Below are positions 1 to 5,579 of a stretch of 7,160 bases of DNA, one piece after another. Every line of letters starts with the position of its first letter. The first letter of the stretch is position 1. The notes under the pieces were generated by a model. That model worked only from the letters and a program-made list of their open reading frames with translations, was not told where the DNA came from and ran no database searches. The stretch lies in the NCBI GenBank assembly GCA_016930895.1, contig JAFGFV010000305.1, positions 1 through 7,160 on the forward strand. The letters are read 5' to 3'. This DNA is from Spirochaetales bacterium (GTDB lineage: Bacteria > Spirochaetota > Spirochaetia > SZUA-6 > DRHE01). Position numbers and translations under genes: made by a program.

Positions 1-482
1 ATTTCCCGGGAGGAGCGCACGCAGCGTCCGCACAGCACGCAGCGGTTGCGGTCGATGTACACGTCCGGGTGGCTGCCGTCCAGCTCCTTCTTGGGGAACA
101 GGTACGGATAGCGGGGGGCCATCATCTGGAAGCGGTAGGCCAGGGCCTGCAGCTCACAGTTGCCGCTCTTCTCGCAGGCGGGACAGATGTGGTTGCCCTC
201 CACGAAGAGCATCTCGATGATGCTCTTGCGCATGTCGTTGAGCTCCTCGGTGTCGTTCTCGATGACCATCCCGTTCCCGACCACCATGGTGCAGGAGTTG
301 ATCGGCTTGCCGTTGACCTTGACGGTGCAGATGCGGCAGTGGCCGCCCGGGGAGAGGTCCTTGTGGTAGCACAGGTGCGGGATGTAGATGCCCGCGGCGG
401 TGGCCGCCTCGAGGATGGTCTGGCCGGCCTTCGCCTCCACCGGTTTGCCGTCGATGATGATCTTGACCTTATCGTCGCTCAT
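1..482 (-). CDS. hoxU: NAD-reducing [NiFe] hydrogenase diaphorase small subunit HoxU (C-terminus cut by window edge)
   Basis: Electron-transfer subunit that pairs with HoxF to pass electrons between the [NiFe] hydrogenase module (HoxYH) and the NAD/FMN site; cytoplasmic. The 160 visible residues show an N-terminal plant-type [2Fe-2S] domain with Cys38, Cys49, Cys52 and Cys64. Next comes the His/Cys [4Fe-4S] segment GNHICPACEKSGNC (His98, Cys100, Cys103, Cys109), and then the start of a ferredoxin-like cluster motif CVLCGRC (Cys148, 151, 154) running off the edge. The MMAPRYPYLFP stretch (120-130) resembles HoxU more closely than NuoG or formate dehydrogenase alpha subunits, as I remember those families. 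HoxU is usually about 230-240 residues, so roughly a third is missing. The ATG overlaps the hoxF stop (ATGA, 479-482), indicating translational coupling; GGAGAG lies 8 nt upstream. Without the C-terminus, a longer NuoG/FdhA-like protein is not fully excluded. Confidence 0.85.
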   Translation of the reverse strand, partial: MSDDKVKIIIDGKPVEAKAGQTILEAATAAGIYIPHLCYHKDLSPGGHCRICTVKVNGKPINSCTMVVGNGMVIENDTEELNDMRKSIIEMLFVEGNHICPACEKSGNCELQALAYRFQMMAPRYPYLFPKKELDGSHPDVYIDRNRCVLCGRCVRSSRE

Positions 483-2269
483 GCCTTGTGCTCTCCTGTA
501 TCTGCGAATTTTCGCCCCGTCACTTCACAGTACTCGCTGAAGGCGCTTTCGATGTCGAAGTAGGGGATGAACTCCTGGTCCGTGATCCGCGCCTGGTACA
601 GGTGCGGGAAGTTCTGCAGGGTGGTCAGGACCGGGTTGCCCGCAGTCTGGCCGAGACCGCAACGGCTCATGGTCTTGACCGTATTGCCTAGGGCCCGCAG
701 CTCCTCGAGGTCGGAGGCGGTCCCCTTCCCGCTCAGGATCTTGTCCATCTTCATCTTGAGGAGGGTGGTCCCCACCCTGCAGGGCACGCACCAGCCGCAG
801 GATTCCTCGACGAAGAACTCGTTGAAGATCTGCACGATCTCCAGGATGTCCCGCTGGGGCCCGAACACGATGAACGACCCGCCGGTGGGCATGTCCTCGA
901 AGCTGATTCGCCGGCCGAAGTCCTTGGGAGCCAGGCACTGCCCCGAAGGCCCGCCGACCTGCACGGCCTGGGCGTCGGCGCCCCCGACCAGCTCCAGGAG
1001 CTGGTCCACGGTCAGGCCGTACTCGACCTCGTAGATCCCGGGGCGCTCACAGTCCCCGGACACCGACAGGAGCTTGGTCCCCGTGGAGTCCCGGGTGCCG
1101 AAGCCGGCGAACCACTCGGCGCCCTTTTCTAGGACCCGGGCCGCCGCGCACAGGGTCTCCACGTTGTTGACCGAGGTCGGCTGGTTCAGGTATCCCTTCT
1201 GGACCGGGTAGGGCGGGCGGTCCCGGGGCGCCCCGCGCTTGCCCTCCAGGCTCTCGATCAGGGAGGATTCCTCCCCGCAGACATAGGCCCCCGCCCCCAT
1301 CTGGATCCGGATGTCGAAGTCGAACCCCTCCCGTCCGGCCACGTTGGAGCCGAGCAGTCCGTGGCGCCGCCTGCGGGCCAGCACCTGCTCCAGGTGCGGC
1401 CACAGGTAGGCGTATTCGGCCCGCAGGTACAGCAGTCCCTCCTGGGCGCCGATGGCGAACCCCGCCACGGTCATTCCCTCGAACAGCAGGTCCGCGGACT
1501 CGGTCAGGATCACCCGGTCCTTGAAGGTCCCCGGCTCCCCCTCGTCGGCGTTGCAGACGATGTAGTGGGCGCCGGGGGCCTTGCGGCAGAAGCTCCATTT
1601 CATGCCGGTGGGGAAGCCGGCCCCGCCCCGGCCGCGCAGCTTGCTCTTGTTGACCTCTTCAATGACCCCCTCCGGGCTCATGTTCAAGGCCCGGCGCAGG
1701 GCGCTGCCGTTCTCGAAGGGCGCCAGCACGACCGGCCCGACCTGCCGGATCCCGAGCTGGACCTCGGCGTTCGGGAACAGGTCGCTCTTGCCCACCTGTC
1801 CCTTGTCCTTGCGGATCGCCTCCACGATGGCCGGGACGTCCTCCGGCTTCAGGCCGGTCAGGACCAGGTCCCCCACCAGCGCCACGGGGCCTTGGTCGCA
1901 CATGCCGACGCAGGAGGTGTACTTCAGGGTAATCACCCCGTCGGGGGTGGTCTCTCCGAAGCGGATGCCGAGCTCCTTTTCGAAAGCCGCGGCCACCTGC
2001 TTCATGCCGTGCATCTGGTCCACGACGCAGTTGGACAGGCGGATCGTACACTTGCCCGCGGGCTCCCGGTCGAAAAAGGAGTAGAAGCTCGCCATGTCCT
2101 CCACCTGCACCCGGTGGACACCCATGGCCCGGGCGATCGCGTCGATGGCCTCCTCGGAGAGGTACCCCGTCTCGCCGTGGACATCGCGAACCACATCCAT
2201 CAGCCGGTGTGGGTCCTTGTGGTACGTGTCTGCGATCCTCGCGATCACTGCAGCGTCGACTTTCGCCAT
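479..2269 (-). CDS. hoxF: NAD-reducing [NiFe] hydrogenase diaphorase large subunit HoxF (NuoE-NuoF fusion type)
   Basis: Binds FMN and NAD(H) and exchanges electrons between NAD and the Fe-S chain to the hydrogenase; cytoplasmic. The 596 residues match the roughly 600-residue fused HoxF, so no separate HoxE is needed. Residues 1-155 are a NuoE-like thioredoxin-fold domain with CVGMC (120-124). The NuoF-like part follows: GRGGAGFPTG (213-222), ADEGEPGTFKDR (241-252, FMN/NAD site) and GAGAYVCGEES (325-335). An SLBB-like segment lies around 395-470. The C-terminal [4Fe-4S] ligands are CGWCVPC (Cys491, 494, 497) plus Cys537. GAGGAGG sits 8 nt before the ATG. It is the first gene of an operon with hoxU and has its own promoter. 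The NuoE-like cluster ligands are unusual: only the CVGMC pair is canonical, while Cys74 and Cys81 are shifted (see findings). A related NuoF-type subunit of another NAD-linked enzyme is the alternative, but HoxF plus HoxU fits best. Confidence 0.92.
   Translation of the reverse strand: MAKVDAAVIARIADTYHKDPHRLMDVVRDVHGETGYLSEEAIDAIARAMGVHRVQVEDMASFYSFFDREPAGKCTIRLSNCVVDQMHGMKQVAAAFEKELGIRFGETTPDGVITLKYTSCVGMCDQGPVALVGDLVLTGLKPEDVPAIVEAIRKDKGQVGKSDLFPNAEVQLGIRQVGPVVLAPFENGSALRRALNMSPEGVIEEVNKSKLRGRGGAGFPTGMKWSFCRKAPGAHYIVCNADEGEPGTFKDRVILTESADLLFEGMTVAGFAIGAQEGLLYLRAEYAYLWPHLEQVLARRRRHGLLGSNVAGREGFDFDIRIQMGAGAYVCGEESSLIESLEGKRGAPRDRPPYPVQKGYLNQPTSVNNVETLCAAARVLEKGAEWFAGFGTRDSTGTKLLSVSGDCERPGIYEVEYGLTVDQLLELVGGADAQAVQVGGPSGQCLAPKDFGRRISFEDMPTGGSFIVFGPQRDILEIVQIFNEFFVEESCGWCVPCRVGTTLLKMKMDKILSGKGTASDLEELRALGNTVKTMSRCGLGQTAGNPVLTTLQNFPHLYQARITDQEFIPYFDIESAFSEYCEVTGRKFADTGEHKA
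491..496 (-). promoter_or_regulatory. ribosome binding site of hoxU inside hoxF
   Basis: GGAGAG on the minus strand, 8 nt before the hoxU ATG and inside the last codons of hoxF. It supports the overlapping ATGA start and lets ribosomes finishing hoxF restart on hoxU. Confidence 0.6.
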
Positions 2270-2277
2270 GCCGAATG

Positions 2278-2284
2278 CCTCCTC
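2278..2284 (-). promoter_or_regulatory. ribosome binding site of hoxF
   Basis: GAGGAGG on the minus strand, 8 nt before the ATG at 2269. It is a strong Shine-Dalgarno match that fixes the hoxF start. Confidence 0.8.
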
Positions 2285-2341
2285 GCTCTCAGCCTTTGCA
2301 TGAAATGGGTCGTCTGTCGGATGTTCGTGCGCTCGGGTGCG

Positions 2342-2357
2342 CCCACGTTATGGTGGG
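2342..2357 (-). repeat. short inverted repeat (hairpin) in the hoxF leader
   Basis: Perfect 5-bp stem CCCAC/GTGGG around a 6-nt loop, inside the predicted untranslated leader of hoxF. No T-run follows it, so it is not an intrinsic terminator. It could protect the mRNA 5' end or be chance in GC-rich DNA. Confidence 0.35.
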
Positions 2358-2365
2358 AGGGTATC

Positions 2366-2379
2366 GTGAATTTCTTCAC
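2366..2379 (-). promoter_or_regulatory. Rex-like operator, GTGAA-N4-TTCAC
   Basis: Perfect palindrome GTGAA GAAA TTCAC. Rex, the NADH/NAD+-sensing repressor, recognises sites close to TTGTGAA-N4-TTCACAA; this site keeps the inner half-sites and the N4 spacing but lacks the outer TT/AA. It falls about 8-22 nt downstream of the predicted hoxF transcription start, where a bound repressor would block transcription. Control of an NAD-reducing hydrogenase by an NADH sensor makes physiological sense. The match is by eye and no rex gene is in the window. Confidence 0.45.
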
Positions 2380-2393
2380 CCTATGCCAACAAA

Positions 2394-2422
2394 ATCATAT
2401 GCCGCGATGCCCCGCTTGTCAA
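2394..2422 (-). promoter_or_regulatory. sigma-70 promoter of hoxFU
   Basis: Minus-strand TTGACA (2417-2422) and TATGAT (2394-2399) separated by exactly 17 bp: a perfect -35 box and five of six bases of the -10 box. Transcription would start near 2386-2388, giving a leader of about 118 nt before the hoxF ATG. The site lies in an AT-richer island within otherwise GC-rich DNA. Confidence 0.75.
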
Positions 2423-2437
2423 GAAAAAAACTTGACA
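2417..2437. repeat. perfect inverted repeat overlapping the hoxFU -35 box
   Basis: TGTCAAG and CTTGACA form a perfect 7-bp inverted repeat around a 7-bp A-tract (plus strand), 21 bp in all. The left arm contains the -35 hexamer of the hoxF promoter. On the plus strand it is preceded by CT, making an extra small palindrome CTTGTCAAG (2415-2423). The position suggests an operator that competes with RNA polymerase. It is not a terminator of cysQ: the T-run is in the loop and no T-tail follows the second arm. Confidence 0.5.
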
Positions 2438-2465
2438 GGAACAGATAGAATTCCCGGCGACTGGA

Positions 2466-3341
2466 TCACAGCACCACGAAGGAAGGGTTCACCAGCTCGG
2501 GCTTGTTGTAGACCAGCTCCCGGCCGCTGTCCAGGGCGGTCATGCGCTTGCCGACTTCCCGCACGACCGCGTGCGCCGCCGCGGTGTCCCATTCCATGGT
2601 CCGCCCCAGGCGCGGGTAGATGTCCGCCTCCCCGGCGGCGATCACGCAGGGCTTCAGCGCGCTGCCGAGCGGGCGGATCTCGATCCGCAGTGCGTAGCGC
2701 CGCAGCCCCGCCAGGTAGCTTTCGAACGCCGGGCCCCCGTGGGAACGGCTGGCCATGACCGTGAGGCAAGGGTGCGGGCGGCGTTCGTCGAGCTCCAGGG
2801 AGCCGCGGTACGGCAGCCGTTCGGCCACCGCGAGCAGGGCCCGGAAGCCTGCCTCCCTCGGGTCCTCCTCCCCGGGGGCGGCGGGTCCCACGGCCGCAGC
2901 CGCGGCATCGGCCCGGGGCAGGCGATAGGCCCCGCCCGCCCGCAGGGCAAAGTACAGAATCCCCAGTACCGGGCCGTAGACCACCCCCGCGAGCGGTCCC
3001 TCGCGGTCCATCAGGGCGATGTTGACGGTGAACTCCCCGTTGCGCTTGACGAACTCCTTGGTGCCGTCCAGGGGATCGACCAGCCAGTAGGTTTCCCACC
3101 TTTGCCTCTCGGCGAAGGGGACGTCGCTGCCCTCTTCGCTCAGGATGGGATAGGGGCTGTCGGTCCCCAGGCGCTCCAGGATAACCCGGTGGGCGCGGCG
3201 GTCCGCCTCGGTGATCGGGGTCAGGTCCTCCTTGGTGTCCACCGTGAACTCCCGGCCGTAGACCTCCAGGATCTCCCGGCCGGCCGCCAGAGCGGCCCGC
3301 ACGGCCGACACCAGGTGGTCGCCGAGCACGTTCACATCCAT
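2466..3341 (-). CDS. cysQ: CysQ-type 3'(2'),5'-bisphosphate nucleotidase
   Basis: Inositol-monophosphatase-fold enzyme. CysQ removes the 3' phosphate from 3'-phosphoadenosine 5'-phosphate, a by-product of sulfate assimilation and sulfotransferase reactions, using Mg2+ in the cytoplasm. Visible motifs, numbered from the ATG at 3341: DLTPITEAD (39-47), ILSEEGS (66-72), the metal-binding DPLDGTKEF (89-97) followed by KRNGEFTVNIAL, SRSH (198-201), and WDTAAAHA (251-258). These agree closely with E. coli CysQ as I recall it (about 246 residues). The extra length is mostly an Ala/Pro/Glu-rich segment at about 144-188. A GTG at 3347 is a possible earlier start, but the ATG has GGGA 9 nt upstream and is preferred. 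It follows the small gene at 3358-3552 at very short distance, so the two are probably one transcript. No clear terminator follows. Confidence 0.88.
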   Translation of the reverse strand: MDVNVLGDHLVSAVRAALAAGREILEVYGREFTVDTKEDLTPITEADRRAHRVILERLGTDSPYPILSEEGSDVPFAERQRWETYWLVDPLDGTKEFVKRNGEFTVNIALMDREGPLAGVVYGPVLGILYFALRAGGAYRLPRADAAAAAVGPAAPGEEDPREAGFRALLAVAERLPYRGSLELDERRPHPCLTVMASRSHGGPAFESYLAGLRRYALRIEIRPLGSALKPCVIAAGEADIYPRLGRTMEWDTAAAHAVVREVGKRMTALDSGRELVYNKPELVNPSFVVL

Positions 3342-3357
3342 CGGCACGGGTCCCGCT

Positions 3358-3552
3358 TCATCCCGACGACGCCGGCGTGCTATCCTGCCCGCTCGCGTCC
3401 TCGTCTGCTCCGATCCTGAGGATGATCTCCCGCTCCGGGGCCACGCCCTTCAGGGAGCCGATCACCGCGACGTTGACCTTGGTGATGATCTCCTTGGCGA
3501 ACAGGTTCAGGGGAATCCTCTTGCCCCCGACGTGGAGCTCGACCTTGCGCAT
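3358..3552 (-). CDS. small conserved-looking protein of unknown function (64 aa)
   Basis: I cannot assign a function. From the ATG at 3552 the product is 64 residues. The first ~49 look like a compact alpha/beta unit: a strand (RKVELHVGG), a basic turn, an IPLNLFAKEIITKVNVAVIGSL segment that is probably helical, and a strand EREIILRIG. The last ~14 residues are polar and probably disordered. There is no signal peptide, cysteine cluster or clear membrane span. AAGGAGG 6 nt before this ATG decides the start; an upstream in-frame start at 3585 would add 11 unlikely residues. The stop is 10-16 nt before cysQ, so the pair is probably cotranscribed. The near-perfect ribosome binding site and folded-looking sequence argue that it is real. 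I vaguely associate the VNGK-IPLN pattern with short hypothetical proteins of anaerobes, but cannot verify it. Confidence 0.75.
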   Translation of the reverse strand: MRKVELHVGGKRIPLNLFAKEIITKVNVAVIGSLKGVAPEREIILRIGADEDASGQDSTPASSG

Positions 3553-3558
3553 CCCTTG

Positions 3559-3565
3559 CCTCCTT
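3559..3565 (-). promoter_or_regulatory. strong ribosome binding site of the 64-aa gene
   Basis: AAGGAGG on the minus strand, 6 nt before the ATG at 3552. It selects that start over the in-frame one at 3585 and is one of the best Shine-Dalgarno matches in the window. Confidence 0.8.
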
Positions 3566-3616
3566 CCCGAGCACCCTCTGCTCACCGCAGCCGCCTGGGC
3601 CTCGCGTTTGCCCCGG

Positions 3617-3646
3617 ATTGTACCCCGAAGCCGCCGCCCATTGACA
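3617..3646 (-). promoter_or_regulatory. possible promoter of the small gene and cysQ
   Basis: Minus-strand TACAAT (3617-3622) is a good -10 box, about 65 bp before the small gene's start. The -35 is poor: TGTCAA at 18-bp spacing. The call rests mainly on the -10 box and the divergent gene layout. Confidence 0.35.
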
Positions 3647-3670
3647 GCACCCGAGGCGCCGTCCTAAGTT
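3641..3670 (+). promoter_or_regulatory. possible promoter of mobB
   Basis: TTGACA (3641-3646) is a perfect -35 box, followed at 18 bp by a weak -10 candidate TAAGTT (3665-3670). Transcription would start near 3677, almost at the mobB ATG (3679), so the mRNA would be leaderless or nearly so. The same hexamer, read on the other strand, is the weak -35 candidate of the divergent promoter. Confidence 0.4.
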
Positions 3671-3678
3671 GAGCGGCG

Positions 3679-4290
3679 ATGGTTGCTCGACATTCTATAG
3701 AAGAATCTCCCGCTCCACGGCGCCCTTTCGTCGTAGCCGTGGTGGGGCTCAAGAACAGCGGCAAGACCACCGTGGCCGAAGCCCTGATCTCCGGGCTCGC
3801 CGCCCGAGGACTGCGCGTGGCGGCCATCAAGACCTCCCATGTGGCCAGGCTGGACCTCGAGGGCCGGGACTCCCGGCGGCTCTACGATGCCGGAGCGCAC
3901 TGCGTGGTGGCCCAGGGCCGAGGGGAAACCCTGGTCGTGCGCCGCCACGCCCAGCCTCCACCCTTCCCGGCCCTCCTGCGCCTCCTGCCGGAGGACACCG
4001 AGGTGGTGATCGCCGAAAGCGGGACCACCGCCGGCGCCGACCTGGTCCTCGTGTGCCTGGTCTCCCCGGAGCAGCTCGAGGAGACCCTCGAGGTGCGCGG
4101 GGTGTCGCTGGACAGGGTGCGGGCCCTGAGCGGGCTGGCGGCCGCCGGTCTCGGCGGCTCGGACCACCCCGCAGCGCGCCTTCCCTTCCTGGATGCCGCC
4201 ACCCCGGAGGGACGGGAGGCTCTGACCGCCCTGGTGCTCGAGGCCGCCGGCGGGCCGGCCGCCCCTACTTCTGACCCCAGAACGAGCTGA
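3679..4290 (+). CDS. mobB: MobB-like molybdopterin-guanine dinucleotide biosynthesis P-loop protein
   Basis: MobB proteins are small P-loop GTP-binding proteins that assist MobA in attaching GMP to molybdopterin, giving the cofactor of formate dehydrogenases and related molybdenum or tungsten enzymes. In this 203-residue protein the Walker A motif GLKNSGKT is at 23-30. KTSH (51-54) takes the place of the family's usual K-HxH region. DSRRLYDAGA (64-73) corresponds to the D-x-x-R/K-AGA region, and a hydrophobic strand VVIAES (109-114) precedes Glu113 where MobB usually has an EGF/EGxK-type motif. The start is fixed: an in-frame TGA lies at 3670-3672 and no other usable start precedes the Walker motif. 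The ribosome binding site is weak (GAG). It stands alone on the plus strand with no mobA beside it. The C-terminal ~13 residues are Ala/Pro/Ser-rich and overlap the convergent gene. A MobB-family GTPase with another role is possible. Confidence 0.8.
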   Translation: MVARHSIEESPAPRRPFVVAVVGLKNSGKTTVAEALISGLAARGLRVAAIKTSHVARLDLEGRDSRRLYDAGAHCVVAQGRGETLVVRRHAQPPPFPALLRLLPEDTEVVIAESGTTAGADLVLVCLVSPEQLEETLEVRGVSLDRVRALSGLAAAGLGGSDHPAARLPFLDAATPEGREALTALVLEAAGGPAAPTSDPRTS

Positions 4291-5542
4291 GGATGTGCCG
4301 CAGCTTGACCTCGAGGATCCGGTAGGAGTAGTGCTTGAGACAGCGGGCGTAGTTCCGTTCCATCATGGCCTGCACGCGTTCCCGGTCGCCCAGCAGCTCG
4401 CAGGTCCGCCGGATCGTCTCGTCCGAGATAAAGTCGTCCATCTCGATGACCTCGAAGCCCTTCGGCTTGATGTCGAAAAAGTAGATCGAGTAGTTGTTCA
4501 CCAGGATCAGGCGCTTGAAGTAGATCGCCTCCAGGAAGGCGTTGCCGAAGCCCTCCGACAGGGAAGGATAGGTGACCAGGTCCGCGTGGGGATAGATGTC
4601 GAAGAGGGAATAGATCTTCCGGCCGTCGGGAGTCGTGCCCCGGACGTCGCCGATGATGTCGCTGATGAACAGGGCCCGGACCTTGAGCAGGTCCGCGTAG
4701 TCACGCACCCGCTGCTGGTATTCATACCCCTCGTCCCCTGAGGCGTGGGAAATCACCAGCGCGGCCTTCCTGTCCAGGCGGGCCACCAGCTCGATGGCGT
4801 GCTCGATGCCCTTGCGCTGCACCACCCGGGTCGGTTGCAGCACCAGCAGCTCGTCGGGGTCGATGCCCAGCGCCTGCCGGGCGTCCCGGGCGTACTGGTC
4901 CATCGGCGGAGGGGGTACCTCGAAGTTCATGACATTCGGAATCAGGGTGGCGCCGATCCCCGTGCGCAGGGCGAGCTGGTTCTGTCCGGAGGAGTTGATC
5001 ACCACGTGCTGGATCGAGTTGAGGTGCGGCGGGTAGCTGGAGTTGAAGTAGTCCCACACGCAGTTGTTCAGGAACCGCTTGCGCTCCCAGAAGAAGTCGT
5101 GGTGGTGGGCGATCGTCTTGATCTGGGTCTCGGCGATGACCTCGGTGATGGCCAAACCCAGGGGGATGTTCAGCGGAATGGTCAGGGAGTTCTCGGGGAT
5201 CAGGATGTCCACGTCGAACTTCCGGATGAACTCGTAGATCCGCTCCTTGAGGCGCTCGCGCATCTGGTGGATCTTCCGGGTCACCTCGGGCGCCCTGGCG
5301 ACCTGGCCGAAGCAGCCGTCGTAGATCTCCCGGATCTCCGGGTGTTTGAAGTGCGTTTCCTCCACCAGCAGGGAATCCTCGGGGGGGGTGTCCAGCTCCC
5401 CGCCCATGTACACGCACCGGTGACCCCACTTGCGGAACACCTCCGCCCACTTGCGGGTCTCCAGGCTCACGCCGTCGGTGCCGGCGAAGCGAAAGGAGAG
5501 AAACCCGACAGTCCGGTGATTGTTCAACTTGCCCTCTGCCAT
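4265..5542 (-). CDS. GT4-type (GT-B fold) glycosyltransferase
   Basis: Retaining sugar-nucleotide-dependent glycosyltransferase with two Rossmann-like halves; cytoplasmic or membrane-peripheral, with no signal peptide or membrane span seen. In the N-terminal half (1-205), FRFAGTDGVS (17-26) is the acceptor-side glycine-rich loop and AHHHDFFWER is at 145-154. In the C-terminal half, QPTRVVQRKG (236-245) supplies the Arg239/Lys244 pair that usually contacts the donor phosphates. SEGFGNAFLE (329-338) is the E-x7-E motif (Glu330, Glu338). The length of 425 is normal for the family. The FAGTDGVSLE start and HHHD segment recall glycosyltransferases linked to mannosylglucosylglycerate-type compatible solutes, a weak memory-based suggestion; the substrate is otherwise unknown. 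GGAGG lies 9 nt before the ATG. It follows the ABC-F gene by 37 bp and probably shares its transcript. Its 3' end overlaps the convergent mobB by 26 bp. Confidence 0.85.
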   Translation of the reverse strand: MAEGKLNNHRTVGFLSFRFAGTDGVSLETRKWAEVFRKWGHRCVYMGGELDTPPEDSLLVEETHFKHPEIREIYDGCFGQVARAPEVTRKIHQMRERLKERIYEFIRKFDVDILIPENSLTIPLNIPLGLAITEVIAETQIKTIAHHHDFFWERKRFLNNCVWDYFNSSYPPHLNSIQHVVINSSGQNQLALRTGIGATLIPNVMNFEVPPPPMDQYARDARQALGIDPDELLVLQPTRVVQRKGIEHAIELVARLDRKAALVISHASGDEGYEYQQRVRDYADLLKVRALFISDIIGDVRGTTPDGRKIYSLFDIYPHADLVTYPSLSEGFGNAFLEAIYFKRLILVNNYSIYFFDIKPKGFEVIEMDDFISDETIRRTCELLGDRERVQAMMERNYARCLKHYSYRILEVKLRHILSSFWGQK

Positions 5543-5551
5543 GCTCGGCTG

Positions 5552-5556
5552 CCTCC
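5552..5556 (-). promoter_or_regulatory. ribosome binding site of the glycosyltransferase gene
   Basis: GGAGG on the minus strand, 9 nt before the ATG at 5542, inside the 37-bp gap after the ABC-F stop codon. It supports the chosen start; no room for a clear promoter is seen in that gap. Confidence 0.65.
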
Positions 5557-5579
5557 GCTGCTTCCGCGCGCCCCGCTCC

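Noticed and set aside
1..482. Formate dehydrogenase alpha subunit or NuoG instead of HoxU
   Set aside because: The MM-x-R-x-PY-x-FP stretch and fused HoxF partner fit HoxU better. It stays formally open because the C-terminus is outside the window.
2299..2301. Upstream ATG in the hoxF leader as a small leader peptide start
   Set aside because: It has no Shine-Dalgarno, is out of frame with hoxF and runs into it without peptide features.
2370..2390. Sigma-54 promoter for hoxF (TTGGCAT on the minus strand)
   Set aside because: TTGGCAT resembles the -24 element, but the -12 position reads GAAG instead of TTGC and the invariant GC is absent.
2417..2437. Intrinsic terminator of cysQ
   Set aside because: The stem is not GC-rich, the T-run forms the loop, and no T-tail follows the second arm; the repeat also overlaps a strong promoter.
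1361..2758. 465-codon open frame on the plus strand opposite hoxF and cysQ
   Set aside because: It lies antisense to the conserved hoxF, crosses the hoxF promoter into cysQ, and has low-complexity composition (His/Leu/Gly/Arg). Long antisense frames are expected in GC-rich DNA.
3553..3585. Upstream start of the small gene giving 75 residues
   Set aside because: The extra 11 residues translate the ribosome binding site of the better start at 3552.
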